Numbered from the stretch's first letter, positions 15,029 through 23,554 are shown. The stretch: DNA of 27,040 nt from Deltaproteobacteria bacterium (GCA_003647375.1 QMMS01000021.1:1-27040); one strand, 5' to 3'. The notes: generated from the letters alone by a model not told the origin. Made by a program: numbers and translations.

Positions 15029-17995
15029 TTATCTCATCATCACACATCGCGAGGTCCGGCCGTCGACCTTGATGGTGATCGGTTTATCCAGGGCTACATA
15101 ACGCACATGCGCTGATTCTTTTTTTGCCGGTAGTGATGTCAGCCAATCCCCTTTAAAAAAACCACCATCCTTTTCTGAAACGGAAATGTAGTTGATTCCC
15201 ATGGTGGTGATGTTGTGAAAAAAATGAGATCCCTGAGAAGGCTCTGCATTCAAGCGCGCCGATTCTGTCTCGGTAATGATGTCCACATTGCAGATGTCGG
15301 CCCAATCAACGGGGATTCCCAGCCAGCGGTCCGCAGAACCCCACCTTCCGGGTCCGATCAAGAGGTACTTTCGGTCTTTCCGGGCTAAATATTTGTTCAT
15401 TTCACCTATCTCACGGGCAATCTCGATGGTTTTGGCCGGATCAAATGTATCCGGTTTGACGTATATGATATCTGTGATGTTGCCCTTATGGGCATTGCCG
15501 AGAGCATTGGACGAATAACAAAAAGCTTTTTCGATCTCTTCATTGCTGATATCGACCACTTCCAGATCTGCCCTGGCGGTCATTGGTCTGAGCTGCAGCA
15601 GAGCAAATGTGGGTTGAGTGTCCTGATTTTGGCTGAGGTTGACCGAAAACTCGAGTTCCACGGGACACCCCATGCCTTTTTGGCCGATGGTTAAAAATTC
15701 ATTGAGAATATCCGGAAGCGGAAAGGAATTATATTTCAGAATCTGAGAAAATGTAATGACGCGATGCCCCGGTACATGGGAGGTGTCTCTGATTCGATGC
15801 TCATTCGGGATGTAGGTGCTGGAAAGGAATGAAACCGGGTATTCCTTTTCAGCATCGGATATCTCTCGTTTGTCCAAATGGGATGTGTCGTTGATACTGA
15901 GCATGGAGCATGTCTTTTCCAGTTTCAAGGAATAGAAGTAGCGCTGGGAATTCTCAAGGATGTCTTCCACAGTGGAACGCTGTGGCAATAGCTGTGGATA
16001 TTTGGGAGAAAAACGAAGTGTTTTTTCTCCCTCAACCACCATTTTTCCAAGCCCCAGGGCAATAGTGGCAATGCCTTCTTCCGGTTTCATATGTGAAAAC
16101 GGGTAATAATTGTGGGATTGTGCAACGCCTGAGACAGCAGGATAAAAATGTTCGCCATAGGTATCTCCCACCATGCTCTGGATGATGACGGCCATTTTTT
16201 CTTCCTCGGTCCGGTGTCCCACCCGCTGTGAAAATGATTTGGGTCCTTTAAAGTAGGTAGACGCATAAATGAGCTTGATGGCATTGATGACATGTTCGGT
16301 TCTTTGGACGTAACTCGGGCAGTCATTGGGGAGCATATAAGTGCGATAGAGGCCGGCGTAAGCGCGGAACTGTGCATCCTCCAAAAGACTCGAAGAACGA
16401 ACGGCGATGGGGTAGTGAATGTCATGCAGGTAAGCCTCCAGATCATCCCTGATCCATTTTGGGAATTTGGCTTGCAGGAATTTCTGGGCGATTTCTTCGT
16501 CCGGCATATCCGTATCAGCAATTTTTAACAAATGGTTGTCATGGATGAAAGTCTCGAATCCATCTGTTGTGATAACCAATGAATTGGGAATGATGATGTT
16601 GACATCGCTGAATTCCTGCATCATTTCCGAATGGTGGCGGAGCAGGTCCGATGCAAAGGCCAACCCTCTTGCTTTGCCGCCCACAGAGCCATTACCGATT
16701 TTAAAAAATTCCGTATCAGGATCAAAATCGTGCGCATCAAAATTGACGATAACGCCTTTTTGCCTGCGGCGGCGACGCACATGAATGTTGGAAACTAGAA
16801 ACTTCCGCATCTCGTAGGGGTCGTATGAAAAATCTTCTGCGCTTGCAGGGCGCAGTTTCGATGCCAGTATGGTTTCGGTGCGCGCAAACAGCCATCGTGA
16901 AAAATCGTTCCGGTTGGCATGGAATGTCAAGGACTCGATGGGGATTTTATTCATTTCATATTCCAATGTCCTCAGATTGGTGGCACGGGAGATCTCCTTG
17001 CCGTCCGGCATTCTGAAAACGAAATCGCCAAATCCAAGGTGATCCATGAAGAACGCATGGACATCGGCATGCAGCGTAAGTGAATTCTTGTCTACAAAAT
17101 AGGAGGGGATCAATGTGGCTTTGTCGGCATTGGATGGTTCCGAACTCATTAGCAACAAGGGGATATCCCACCGATCAGTCTTGATTTTTTTCAGAAGTTC
17201 GATCCCGGAGTCGGGACATGGTTTTCCGCTTTTTGGAAAACGCACATCGGAAATAACACCCAATATATACGGCTTATATTTTTCATATATATTGACAGCA
17301 TCCTCATAGTTGTCTGCGATGAGGATTTTGGGTCTGGCGCGCATGGTCAGGAGCCTGTGTTCCTCATTGAGACCTTCTTCCATGACGGCCTGCGTCTGAC
17401 TGACCAATTCCCGGTAAAAGATGGGCAGCAGAGAGGAAAGGTACTGGGGCGAGTCTTCCACAAACAGGAGTACCCGGATGCCTGCGGAGCTTGTATCGTA
17501 ATCCACATTCAACCGATCTTCAGCACCTTTGATAAGGGCCACGAGTATGTCTGTGTTGCCGGACCAGATAAAAGCACGGTCAATCCCTGCGGGTTTTGTG
17601 TGACCGGGATAGAAATTGGCCGAGGTAACAGCACTATGGGCAAAGAGGATAACCGGCAGATCAGGGTTCTTTTTTTTGACCCTTGTACCCAATGAGACAC
17701 AGTCCATGTCCACGACACTGGGCATGGTGATAACCATGTCGAAATTTTTATCTTCAAGCGCTTTCAGCGCTTCTTCAACAGAGGATACCCAGGTAAGCCT
17801 GGGAGGATTACTCAAGTTGAGGCCACGATACTCATGGATAAGTCTTTCCGAGAGACGTACATCCTCTTCCATGATCCAGGCATCGTAAGGCGTCGAAACG
17901 AGGAGGATCTCCCGAATTTTCTTGGCCATCAGTTCATGAAAAATCTTGAACCGGGGGTCGTAATCCTTTGGTAGATTATCGATGGCAAGGGTCAT
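15029..17995 (-). CDS. Receiver-domain / PEP-synthase-like nucleotide-binding protein of unknown function
   Basis: This is a 988-residue multidomain protein. Residues about 28-155 look like a degenerate receiver domain (ITMPS where an Asp is expected). Residues about 172-320 look like a second receiver with acidic E180-D181, a candidate phospho-acceptor D250 in GVISDVRFP and K303 in FVDKN. Residues about 430-807 match the pyruvate phosphate dikinase/PEP synthase ATP-grasp domain: GGKARGLAFASDLL (439-452), AVRSSSLLEDAQF and AYAGLY (531-550), and LLQLRPMTA (799-807). The swivelling phosphohistidine domain and PEP-binding barrel of true PEP synthase are absent. Instead a C-terminal region (about 840-988) carries LLIGPGRWGSADRW and EPSQGSHFFHN with H924 and H927. 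It is therefore not a normal PEP synthase. AGGTG precedes the ATG, 44 bases after the aminotransferase stop, so it ends that operon. Confidence 0.85.
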   Translation of the reverse strand: MTLAIDNLPKDYDPRFKIFHELMAKKIREILLVSTPYDAWIMEEDVRLSERLIHEYRGLNLSNPPRLTWVSSVEEALKALEDKNFDMVITMPSVVDMDCVSLGTRVKKKNPDLPVILFAHSAVTSANFYPGHTKPAGIDRAFIWSGNTDILVALIKGAEDRLNVDYDTSSAGIRVLLFVEDSPQYLSSLLPIFYRELVSQTQAVMEEGLNEEHRLLTMRARPKILIADNYEDAVNIYEKYKPYILGVISDVRFPKSGKPCPDSGIELLKKIKTDRWDIPLLLMSSEPSNADKATLIPSYFVDKNSLTLHADVHAFFMDHLGFGDFVFRMPDGKEISRATNLRTLEYEMNKIPIESLTFHANRNDFSRWLFARTETILASKLRPASAEDFSYDPYEMRKFLVSNIHVRRRRRQKGVIVNFDAHDFDPDTEFFKIGNGSVGGKARGLAFASDLLRHHSEMMQEFSDVNIIIPNSLVITTDGFETFIHDNHLLKIADTDMPDEEIAQKFLQAKFPKWIRDDLEAYLHDIHYPIAVRSSSLLEDAQFRAYAGLYRTYMLPNDCPSYVQRTEHVINAIKLIYASTYFKGPKSFSQRVGHRTEEEKMAVIIQSMVGDTYGEHFYPAVSGVAQSHNYYPFSHMKPEEGIATIALGLGKMVVEGEKTLRFSPKYPQLLPQRSTVEDILENSQRYFYSLKLEKTCSMLSINDTSHLDKREISDAEKEYPVSFLSSTYIPNEHRIRDTSHVPGHRVITFSQILKYNSFPLPDILNEFLTIGQKGMGCPVELEFSVNLSQNQDTQPTFALLQLRPMTARADLEVVDISNEEIEKAFCYSSNALGNAHKGNITDIIYVKPDTFDPAKTIEIAREIGEMNKYLARKDRKYLLIGPGRWGSADRWLGIPVDWADICNVDIITETESARLNAEPSQGSHFFHNITTMGINYISVSEKDGGFFKGDWLTSLPAKKESAHVRYVALDKPITIKVDGRTSRCVMMR

Positions 17996-18039
17996 ACTAT
18001 AACACCTATAAAAGATACGGGTGAACCCGAATCTTTTAT

Positions 18040-19419
18040 TCAGAATTCGGAACTCGTGGATACGGAGACACCGGTTTTGTCAGCTTCCTGATCCCCGATT
18101 TCGAGGGCTTTGTCCAGTATTGACAGTGCCTCGTCGACTTGCTCCTCTGTAATAATGAGGGGGGGCGCGATGGTCAGGGTATCGTACCAGGGGACTACGT
18201 ACAGGCCATTTTTCATGGCATCGCCGGAGATTTTTGCCGTCATGAGTGCTTTGCCGCTCAGTTTGTCGGCTTTGACGTCGAAGGCCTCTCTGGTTTCTCT
18301 GTTTTTGACGATTTCGAGCCCCCAGAAATGACCTATTCCCCGGACATCGCCTACGCAGATGTGTTTTTCGGCAAGATCGAAGAGTCTTTCCTTCAGGTAT
18401 TTGGACACTTTTTGGGGCAAACCGGAATTAATCAGTTTGTGGTATTCTTCCACAGCCGGCTTGACCGCAGAAAGGGAGAGTGCATGAAAAGCGTATGTGT
18501 GACCGTGGCAGAAGAATTCATCTTCGAAGAAGTCTGCTACATCTTTGTTCGTAGCGGTAATGCCCAGAGGTGTGTAGGCGGATGTGCACCCTTTTGCAGT
18601 GGTCATTATGTCCGGAAGAACATCCCAGTTCTGCATGGCAAACGGTGTCCCGGTTCTGTACCAGCCTGTCATGACTTCGTCTGCAATGAGGAGCACGTGG
18701 TTTTCATCACAGATTTTCCGTAAAATGGGGAAATACTCGGGTGGCGGCACGAGTCGGCCGTTGGTGCCCACAATTGGCTCGACGATTACCGCAGCGACAT
18801 TGCCCTCTTCCTTGATCATGTAGTCGAGGTAACGAGCACACTGAACCTTGCAATCCGGATAGGTCTGGCCGAACGGACATCTGTAACAGTAGCAGTCCGG
18901 CGCAAAACAGACGCCGTCCACCGTGTACCTTACCTTTTCCACGGGCCATCTTCGGAAGTCACCGGTAAAGGCCATGCCTGCAGAGGTTGCCCCATGATAG
19001 GAATGATACCGCGAAATAACCTTGAAGGCCGGCGCCTTGGACTGGCGCGTCATTACGAGCGCACCCTCGTTGGCTTCGGTACCGCTGGTTGAAAAGAAAA
19101 ACCTGTCCAAACCTTTGGGCAGGAACGACTGAAGAGCTTCCACTGCTTCCAGTGCTACTTCCGTTGTAAATCCGGGAGCGATATAGGGTAGCTTTTCAGC
19201 CTGTTTCTGGATGGCCTTGATGATGGCTTTGTTCTTATGGCCTAGATTTGAACACATGAGTTGTGAAGAAAAATCCAGGTAGCGTTTGCCGTTGCTGTCG
19301 TAGAAATAGACGCCTTCAGCATCTTTGATCAGCAAGGGCGCTTGCCAGTTTTTTTGCCAGTTCCATGTCCCGAACGTGTGGGCGGCCATTTCTTTTATCC
19401 TGGTTTCTATCTCACTCAT
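18040..19419 (-). CDS. Class III PLP aminotransferase, probable beta-alanine (or taurine) aminotransferase
   Basis: This 459-residue fold-type-I aminotransferase of class III shows FFFSTSGTEANEGAL (cofactor phosphate), YHSYHGAT, VIVEPIVGTNG, the cofactor aspartate D247 in LLIADEVMTGWYRTG and the PLP lysine K276 in TTAKGCTSAYTPLG. A cysteine-rich insertion (residues 171-194, six Cys, CYCYRCPFGQTYPDC) also occurs in some taurine and omega-amino-acid aminotransferases. Homology alone cannot separate beta-alanine, taurine or GABA as substrate. Linkage to a malonate/methylmalonate semialdehyde dehydrogenase and to pyrimidine catabolism favours beta-alanine to malonate semialdehyde. AGGAGG lies nine bases before the ATG; the ferritin-like gene ends 16 bases upstream. 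Confidence 0.9.
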   Translation of the reverse strand: MSEIETRIKEMAAHTFGTWNWQKNWQAPLLIKDAEGVYFYDSNGKRYLDFSSQLMCSNLGHKNKAIIKAIQKQAEKLPYIAPGFTTEVALEAVEALQSFLPKGLDRFFFSTSGTEANEGALVMTRQSKAPAFKVISRYHSYHGATSAGMAFTGDFRRWPVEKVRYTVDGVCFAPDCYCYRCPFGQTYPDCKVQCARYLDYMIKEEGNVAAVIVEPIVGTNGRLVPPPEYFPILRKICDENHVLLIADEVMTGWYRTGTPFAMQNWDVLPDIMTTAKGCTSAYTPLGITATNKDVADFFEDEFFCHGHTYAFHALSLSAVKPAVEEYHKLINSGLPQKVSKYLKERLFDLAEKHICVGDVRGIGHFWGLEIVKNRETREAFDVKADKLSGKALMTAKISGDAMKNGLYVVPWYDTLTIAPPLIITEEQVDEALSILDKALEIGDQEADKTGVSVSTSSEF

Positions 19420-19435
19420 GGGTTTGATCCTCCTT

Positions 19436-19864
19436 TTATAAGGTATCCAGTTTTTTCAGATGTGTTGTATGTTTTTTCCCGATTATTTTCAATGCACGGG
19501 AAACCTCGGACAGCGCCTTAATTTTTACGGAAGCCTCAGTGTAGTATCTCTCAATCCTTTTTTCAAGATATCTCGCTGCTTCAAGGATTTCTGCACTGGT
19601 TTTGGCTTCTGCAGGATCGACTTCTTCACAAAAGGGTGCGCGGGTAAAATCCTTGATGGGCTCCAAGATCATTTCCGTTACATTTTCACGGCGGGTACGC
19701 TGCACATTTTTAATGTTTTTGCGGGTATCTTTTAGGAATTGATCAAACAGGTCCTTGTGTTCTGCAAATACCGGGTTTGCAGCTGCGGCAATATAGAATG
19801 CCTCAGCCTGCTTTTCCAACTCCTCTGCAAAACTTAAAATACTTCCAAAGTTGATCAGTGGCAT
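19436..19864 (-). CDS. Small ferritin-like (rubrerythrin-fold) protein, probably without a full diiron site
   Basis: This is a 142-residue, all-helical protein resembling the four-helix bundle of the ferritin/rubrerythrin group: FGSILSFAEELEKQAEAFYIAAA opens like a rubrerythrin helix with Glu, and the last helix ends GKKHTTHLKKL. The expected second-helix ExxH metal motif is not evident; KDTRKNIKNVQRTRREN is found instead, so iron binding is doubtful. AAGGAG lies six bases before the ATG at 19864, whereas it abuts the ATG at 19870, so I take the shorter start. It sits between the semialdehyde dehydrogenase and the aminotransferase in one operon; an accessory role in that pathway is inferred only from position. 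Confidence 0.72.
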   Translation of the reverse strand: MPLINFGSILSFAEELEKQAEAFYIAAAANPVFAEHKDLFDQFLKDTRKNIKNVQRTRRENVTEMILEPIKDFTRAPFCEEVDPAEAKTSAEILEAARYLEKRIERYYTEASVKIKALSEVSRALKIIGKKHTTHLKKLDTL

Positions 19865-19941
19865 TTCCATCTCCTTTACAAGGGCCGCACGGCATGGCCG
19901 TGTGGCCCCTTGTCATTTTTCAAGATCAGTTTAAGTGGTTC

Positions 19942-21396
19942 TTAGAACCAACGCTCAATGACGACTTTGGTGTCGGTAAAGAAATTAAAAATTTCCTGGC
20001 CGTGCCCCTTGGTGTCACCGAACATGGAATTGCCGGCTCCGCCGAACGGGAAAAAACTCATGGGGGCGGCAATGCCGATGTTGACGCCAATCATGCTCGG
20101 TTTGACCCGGTATTTGAATTCACGTGCGGTAGCACCGCTTTGGGTGTAAATACAGGATGCATTGGCATAGTTACGGGTGTTGATCAGCTCGATGACATCA
20201 TCAAGATTCTTGGCGCGAACCATGCTCACGACAGGGCCGAAGATTTCTTCACTGGCGATGGTCATGTCCGGCGTTACGTTGTCAAACAGGGTTGGGCCGA
20301 CAAAAAAGCCGTTGGGATATCCTTCGACCTCGTAATTGCGACCATCGAGAACGAGATCGGCGCCTTCTTCAATACCTTTTTCGATGTAGCCCAGAACCCG
20401 CTGCTTGTGGGCGGCGCTGATGACCGGCCCCATGAAGGTCTGTTCGTCCAGACCGTAGCCCACTTTGATGTCTTTGACAGCGGCGACAAACTTTTCTTTG
20501 AGCTCGTCCGCGATGTCGCCAACAGGAACCAGTACGGAACCCGAGAGACAGCGCTGACCGGCACAGCCGTAAAAGGATGTGGTCAGGGACGGCATGCCCT
20601 GATCCAGGTTGGCATCCGGCATGATGGCGACGATATTCTTGGCCCCACCGAGTGCCTGTACGCGTTTGCCGGTTTCACCACAGCGCTGGTAGATATATTT
20701 AGCCGTGGGGGATGAACCGACAAATGAAATGCCTTCGATGTCCGGATGATCCAAGAGGCCGTTGACCACGTCATGAGCACCGTTGACCAGGTTGACAACG
20801 CCCTCCGGAAAACCGACTTCTTCCATGACTTCGAAAATTTTAGCCTGGGTCATGGGTACCTGTTCAGATGGTTTCACAATATAGGTGTTCCCGCTGACAA
20901 GTGCGTAGGGCAGGAACCACCAGGCGACCATGGCGGGAAAATTGTAAGGAACGATAGCCGCAAAAACGCCCATGGGCTGGCGGTGCCCGTAACAGTCGAT
21001 GTTTTTGGCGATATCTTCCAGGGTGTACCCGCACATCAATGTCGTAACTCCGGTGGCGTGCTCGACATTTTCGATCATACGGCGGACTTCGCCCCGGGAT
21101 TCATCGATGGCTTTGCCTTGTTCAATGGTCAGCACTTCCGCGATTTCTTCAAAGTTTTCTTCGAAGGCATCCTTGAGCCGGAACAGGTAGCGGGCCCTTG
21201 ACAAAGGAGGCGTGGCTCTCCATTCATCGTAAGCTTCTTTGGCCGCCTTCACTGCAGCATCCACATCTTCTTTTGTCCCGTAGGGTACCTGGGCGATTTT
21301 TTCGCCTTTGGCCGGGTCCCACACATCACCGAAAGTAGAGGTGTTCGAATCCACCCATTCGCCGTTAATGTAATTTTTCATTATTGGTAATGTCAT
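19942..21396 (-). CDS. mmsA: CoA-acylating (methyl)malonate-semialdehyde dehydrogenase
   Basis: This 484-residue aldehyde dehydrogenase has the nucleophile C283 in FYGCAGQRCLSGSVLV. It carries ALGGAKN where ordinary ALDHs have a general-base Glu (ELGGK); the missing Glu is a hallmark of CoA-dependent MmsA/IolA enzymes. VPYNFPAMVAWWFLPYALVSGN and VKPSEQVPMT also match that subfamily, and the C-terminal PFGGAGNSMFGDTKGHG is typical. The family oxidises malonate or methylmalonate semialdehyde with CoA and NAD, releasing CO2 to give acetyl-CoA or propionyl-CoA. Next to an omega-aminotransferase and pyrimidine genes, malonate semialdehyde from beta-alanine is the likely substrate. AAAGGAGA precedes the ATG, and the regulator gene ends 37 bases upstream. 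Confidence 0.92.
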   Translation of the reverse strand: MTLPIMKNYINGEWVDSNTSTFGDVWDPAKGEKIAQVPYGTKEDVDAAVKAAKEAYDEWRATPPLSRARYLFRLKDAFEENFEEIAEVLTIEQGKAIDESRGEVRRMIENVEHATGVTTLMCGYTLEDIAKNIDCYGHRQPMGVFAAIVPYNFPAMVAWWFLPYALVSGNTYIVKPSEQVPMTQAKIFEVMEEVGFPEGVVNLVNGAHDVVNGLLDHPDIEGISFVGSSPTAKYIYQRCGETGKRVQALGGAKNIVAIMPDANLDQGMPSLTTSFYGCAGQRCLSGSVLVPVGDIADELKEKFVAAVKDIKVGYGLDEQTFMGPVISAAHKQRVLGYIEKGIEEGADLVLDGRNYEVEGYPNGFFVGPTLFDNVTPDMTIASEEIFGPVVSMVRAKNLDDVIELINTRNYANASCIYTQSGATAREFKYRVKPSMIGVNIGIAAPMSFFPFGGAGNSMFGDTKGHGQEIFNFFTDTKVVIERWF

Positions 21397-21433
21397 GCTG
21401 GTTCTCCTTTTTCCTGTGTTTAATCCAAAGTTA

Positions 21434-22174
21434 TTATTCCTGTTTAAAACAAACCTGCCACAGATCGATATCCTCCTTCAGTTTAGCCAGATGATCTTCA
21501 ACCTCGTGTACATGCCGGTACATCTCGGCTGAGGCTTTGTCCGTATCCTTGTTGCAGATGGCCTCGTATATTTTGTCGTGGGCATCCAGAACGGATTTAG
21601 AAAAGACCAGATCGGGCTTGAGAACCTTTTTGAAATCCTCCAGCAGGTTTTCCACAAAATCAAGAATGAGAATCAAAATGGGGTTGTCTGTTGTTTGGGC
21701 GATGACCCGGTGAAAATTGATTTCATTATGGCTCATTTCCTGTAGAGATTTTTTGTTCAGGTTGTCCCGGGCCGTGTCGTTGAGTTCTCCCAGCTTTTGG
21801 AGATTTTCCTTGGAGATGTGTTGAGCCGCTTTGAAAGCTGCATGTGGTTCAATCAGTTTGCGCAGTTCCGAGAGGTTTCCGATGGTCAGATCTTTGAAAT
21901 AGAGAAAATTGGCCAGACTCTGTTTGGTGACTTCGATGTCCACCTCGATGATATGGGCGCCTCCGCCGATACCTTTGCGGACATCGATCAGCCCCATGTG
22001 CTCCAGGGCCCTCAAAGATTCCCTGAGGGTCTGCTTGCTGACCCCGAACTGCTCCGTCAGTTCTTTTTCAGGGGGCAGTACGTCACCGGGCTTCAGCTTA
22101 CCCGCCAGGATGGCCGTTCTGATCTGGTCGATAATCTTCTGCGTAATCGTGCTGGTTCGAGCGGTCTTAAACAT
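21434..22174 (-). CDS. FadR-subfamily GntR transcriptional regulator
   Basis: This 246-residue regulator has an N-terminal winged helix (about 8-76: ITQKIIDQIRTAILAGKLKPGDVLPPEKELTEQFGVSKQTLRESLRALEHMG is a typical GntR pattern) and a C-terminal all-helical FCD ligand domain (about 100-235). That domain includes ELRKLIEPHAA, NFHRVIAQTTDNP and a later H in VLDAHDKIYEAI, residues that usually bind a metal and an organic acid effector. It is the first gene of the operon for semialdehyde dehydrogenase, ferritin-like protein, aminotransferase and PEP-synthase-like protein, so it probably controls that operon and itself. The effector is unknown; an intermediate such as beta-alanine or an acid derived from it is a guess. 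Confidence 0.9.
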   Translation of the reverse strand: MFKTARTSTITQKIIDQIRTAILAGKLKPGDVLPPEKELTEQFGVSKQTLRESLRALEHMGLIDVRKGIGGGAHIIEVDIEVTKQSLANFLYFKDLTIGNLSELRKLIEPHAAFKAAQHISKENLQKLGELNDTARDNLNKKSLQEMSHNEINFHRVIAQTTDNPILILILDFVENLLEDFKKVLKPDLVFSKSVLDAHDKIYEAICNKDTDKASAEMYRHVHEVEDHLAKLKEDIDLWQVCFKQE

Positions 22175-22183
22175 AACACCTCA

Positions 22184-22259
22184 ATTGGTTCTTGAATTTA
22201 AAACGGCTGCTTGCCCGGCCATTTTCCCGCTGAATATGCTATGAATTGGAACTTGTCAA
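22184..22259. promoter_or_regulatory. Possible direct-repeat operator upstream of the FadR-type gene
   Basis: ATTGGTTCTTGAA (from 22184) and ATTGGAACTTGTC (from 22245) share ATTGG..CTTG, 61 bases apart, upstream of the regulator's start. AT-rich sequence follows (22250-22320). Neither is a clear FadR-type palindrome. Confidence 0.2.
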
Positions 22260-22341
22260 TAAAATAAAAAATATTTGTTTTTGAGAAATATTATAAATAT
22301 TATAAATATTATGTTATTTAGATATAGCCGATTGAATTTAT

Positions 22342-22812
22342 TCATACCTGAACTGAACTTGAGGGTTTTTTCAATAGATTATTCTCGATGGCACTGATCC
22401 ACTGGGGCGGGTAGGGAACTTTGAAGGCAGCACTGTCCCGCTTGTCGTTTTCATTGATGAAATCGATTTTTACGACCGACTGGTGCAGATTAACGCCTTT
22501 TATACTGTTGTCAGGGTACACATGAGCGATGCTTTTACCTGGGATGCTCAGCTCCAGACCGGCGGTGCGGCTGCGGTAAAAGAGTCGGTCCGGCAGTAGC
22601 AGGAGAAATCCGCTGCTCCTGCTCGGCTTTCCCGGTTCGCTGTCTCTTCCAAAATAGTTGACACCAAAGCTCATGGCCAGGACTTTCTGACCGCTGAAAC
22701 GTTTTTCGATCCATTTCCTGTCCTGCCGGCGAATAAAGACGATATAGGCGATGATTCCGAAAAAAATGAGTGCAATGATCATCCATTGCTGGTTTGCATA
22801 AAGTCCGGTCAT
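22342..22812 (-). CDS. Single-pass membrane protein with PH/GRAM-like cytoplasmic domain
   Basis: I do not recognise this 156-residue protein. One membrane helix near the N-terminus (about 10-28; MIIALIFFGIIAYIVFI) is followed by a basic stretch and a soluble domain of about 115 residues. That domain (GFLLLLPDRLFYRSRTAGLELSIPGKSI ... VVKIDFINE ... WISAIENNLL) has alternating hydrophobic strands and a closing helix like PH or GRAM folds. It lies between the FadR-type gene and another small membrane protein, with AGCTCTTAGC repeats upstream. Its place within a pyrimidine-related cluster may be coincidental. Confidence 0.65.
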   Translation of the reverse strand: MTGLYANQQWMIIALIFFGIIAYIVFIRRQDRKWIEKRFSGQKVLAMSFGVNYFGRDSEPGKPSRSSGFLLLLPDRLFYRSRTAGLELSIPGKSIAHVYPDNSIKGVNLHQSVVKIDFINENDKRDSAAFKVPYPPQWISAIENNLLKKPSSSVQV

Positions 22813-22870
22813 TGATTAGCTCTTGGCTCTTGGATGTTAGCTCTTAGCCAGCTTATAGCTAATAGCTCAA
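22813..22870. repeat. AGCTCTTAGC-word repeat patch
   Basis: Copies of TTAGCTCTTGGCTCTTGG, TTAGCTCTTAGC and GCTTATAGCTAATAGCTC lie immediately upstream of the PH-like membrane protein gene. It is the same family as 14933-15024. Confidence 0.65.
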
Positions 22871-22907
22871 TATCACTAACTTAAGGTGAATTCCAGTTTT
22901 TAATAAC

Positions 22908-22968
22908 GTAGCGCAGGTCTTTAGATCTGCAAAAAAGGACTACCGGCAGAGCTGAAGCTCTGCGCTAC
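22908..22968. repeat. Paired REP-like palindromes with GTAG ends (BIME-like)
   Basis: The left unit is GTAGCGCAGGTCTTTAGATC and continues to 22930. The right unit, read on the minus strand, begins GTAGCGCAGAGCTTCAGCTC. Each is GTAG followed by an imperfect palindrome, and the two are inverted to each other. GTAG/GGAG tetranucleotides before a palindrome mark REP sequences mobilised by RAYT (TnpA-REP) transposases; no such gene is in the window. Confidence 0.8.
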
Positions 22969-23005
22969 ATCATTAAGTTAACAGTGTTGGCTTATAGCCT
23001 ACAAT

Positions 23006-23386
23006 TCATTTAAATTCAGCTAAATATATCACCAATTTCTTTTTGGCCATATTGTGTTTGTACCCGCTGCGGCTGCCCATTGCCGCAAGAATCGAATCAG
23101 CGATTTTTTCGTCTGTCTGACCTTCGCTCCTGAGCTGTTTGATCCGCTCACCGTTCATCTCGATCAAGTTTTGGAATCCCTGGCTGTCACGGTTGAAAAA
23201 AACCACAAACCCGAGGACAAAAACAATGAAGGAAGAAATAACGGCAACATAGACGTCCGTGGATGGGTCGGGGAAAATAGATCTGAGCAGGCTGTTCGAA
23301 CTGCCCGCATTCAGGAGTGCATACATGGCTAACAGCCCGACGGCAATCAGAAGTGCATACACGATATATATGGCTTGTTTTGGCAC
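23006..23386 (-). CDS. Two-helix membrane protein of unknown function
   Basis: I do not recognise this 126-residue protein. Two membrane helices (about 5-25 and 45-64) precede a charged tail (EMNGERIKQLRSEGQTDEKIADSILAAMG), which looks like a short helical pair similar in style to C-terminal oligomerisation or SHOCT-like motifs. The tail ends in basic residues. It follows a strong terminator for the upstream permease gene, so it is probably expressed separately. Translation begins at the ATG at 23386; no strong ribosome-binding site was seen. Confidence 0.6.
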   Translation of the reverse strand: MPKQAIYIVYALLIAVGLLAMYALLNAGSSNSLLRSIFPDPSTDVYVAVISSFIVFVLGFVVFFNRDSQGFQNLIEMNGERIKQLRSEGQTDEKIADSILAAMGSRSGYKHNMAKKKLVIYLAEFK

Positions 23387-23435
23387 GTTTAATTCCAGTG
23401 ATAAGTACCGGCGAAAAAAGGTTTTGAAAGGATAA

Positions 23436-23490
23436 AAGCTATTAGCTGTAAGCGATAAGCTGCTTCGTGCTTACAGCTTATGGCTTATAG
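23436..23490. repeat. Inverted AGCTTATAGC-word repeat
   Basis: AGCTATTAGCTGTAAGCGATAAGC and its partner GCTTACAGCTTATGGCTTATAGCT face each other around TGCTTCGT. It belongs to the AGCTCTTAGC family and lies beside the terminator at 23493-23529. Confidence 0.65.
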
Positions 23491-23492
23491 CT

Positions 23493-23532
23493 AAAATGAG
23501 GGCCGGTTTGGAAAACCTGCCCTCATTTTTTT
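23493..23532 (-). terminator. Rho-independent terminator downstream of the NCS2 permease
   Basis: AAAATGAGGGC (23493-23503) pairs perfectly with GCCCTCATTTT (23519-23529) over 11 bp; an inner GGTTT/AAACC pair closes most of the loop. T-runs occur on both strands (TTTTTTT on plus, TTTT on minus), so it can work both ways. It lies about 60 bases after the permease stop on the minus strand. Confidence 0.85.
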
Positions 23533-23554
23533 CATTTTCTGAAGTTAAATCTAA

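Noticed and set aside
15029..17995. Annotation as true phosphoenolpyruvate synthase (ppsA)
   Set aside because: The phosphohistidine swivel motif and PEP-binding barrel are absent, and receiver-like domains occupy the N-terminus.
19858..20715. 285-codon plus-strand frame
   Set aside because: It is antisense to the semialdehyde dehydrogenase, whose active-site Cys and C-terminal motif are intact.
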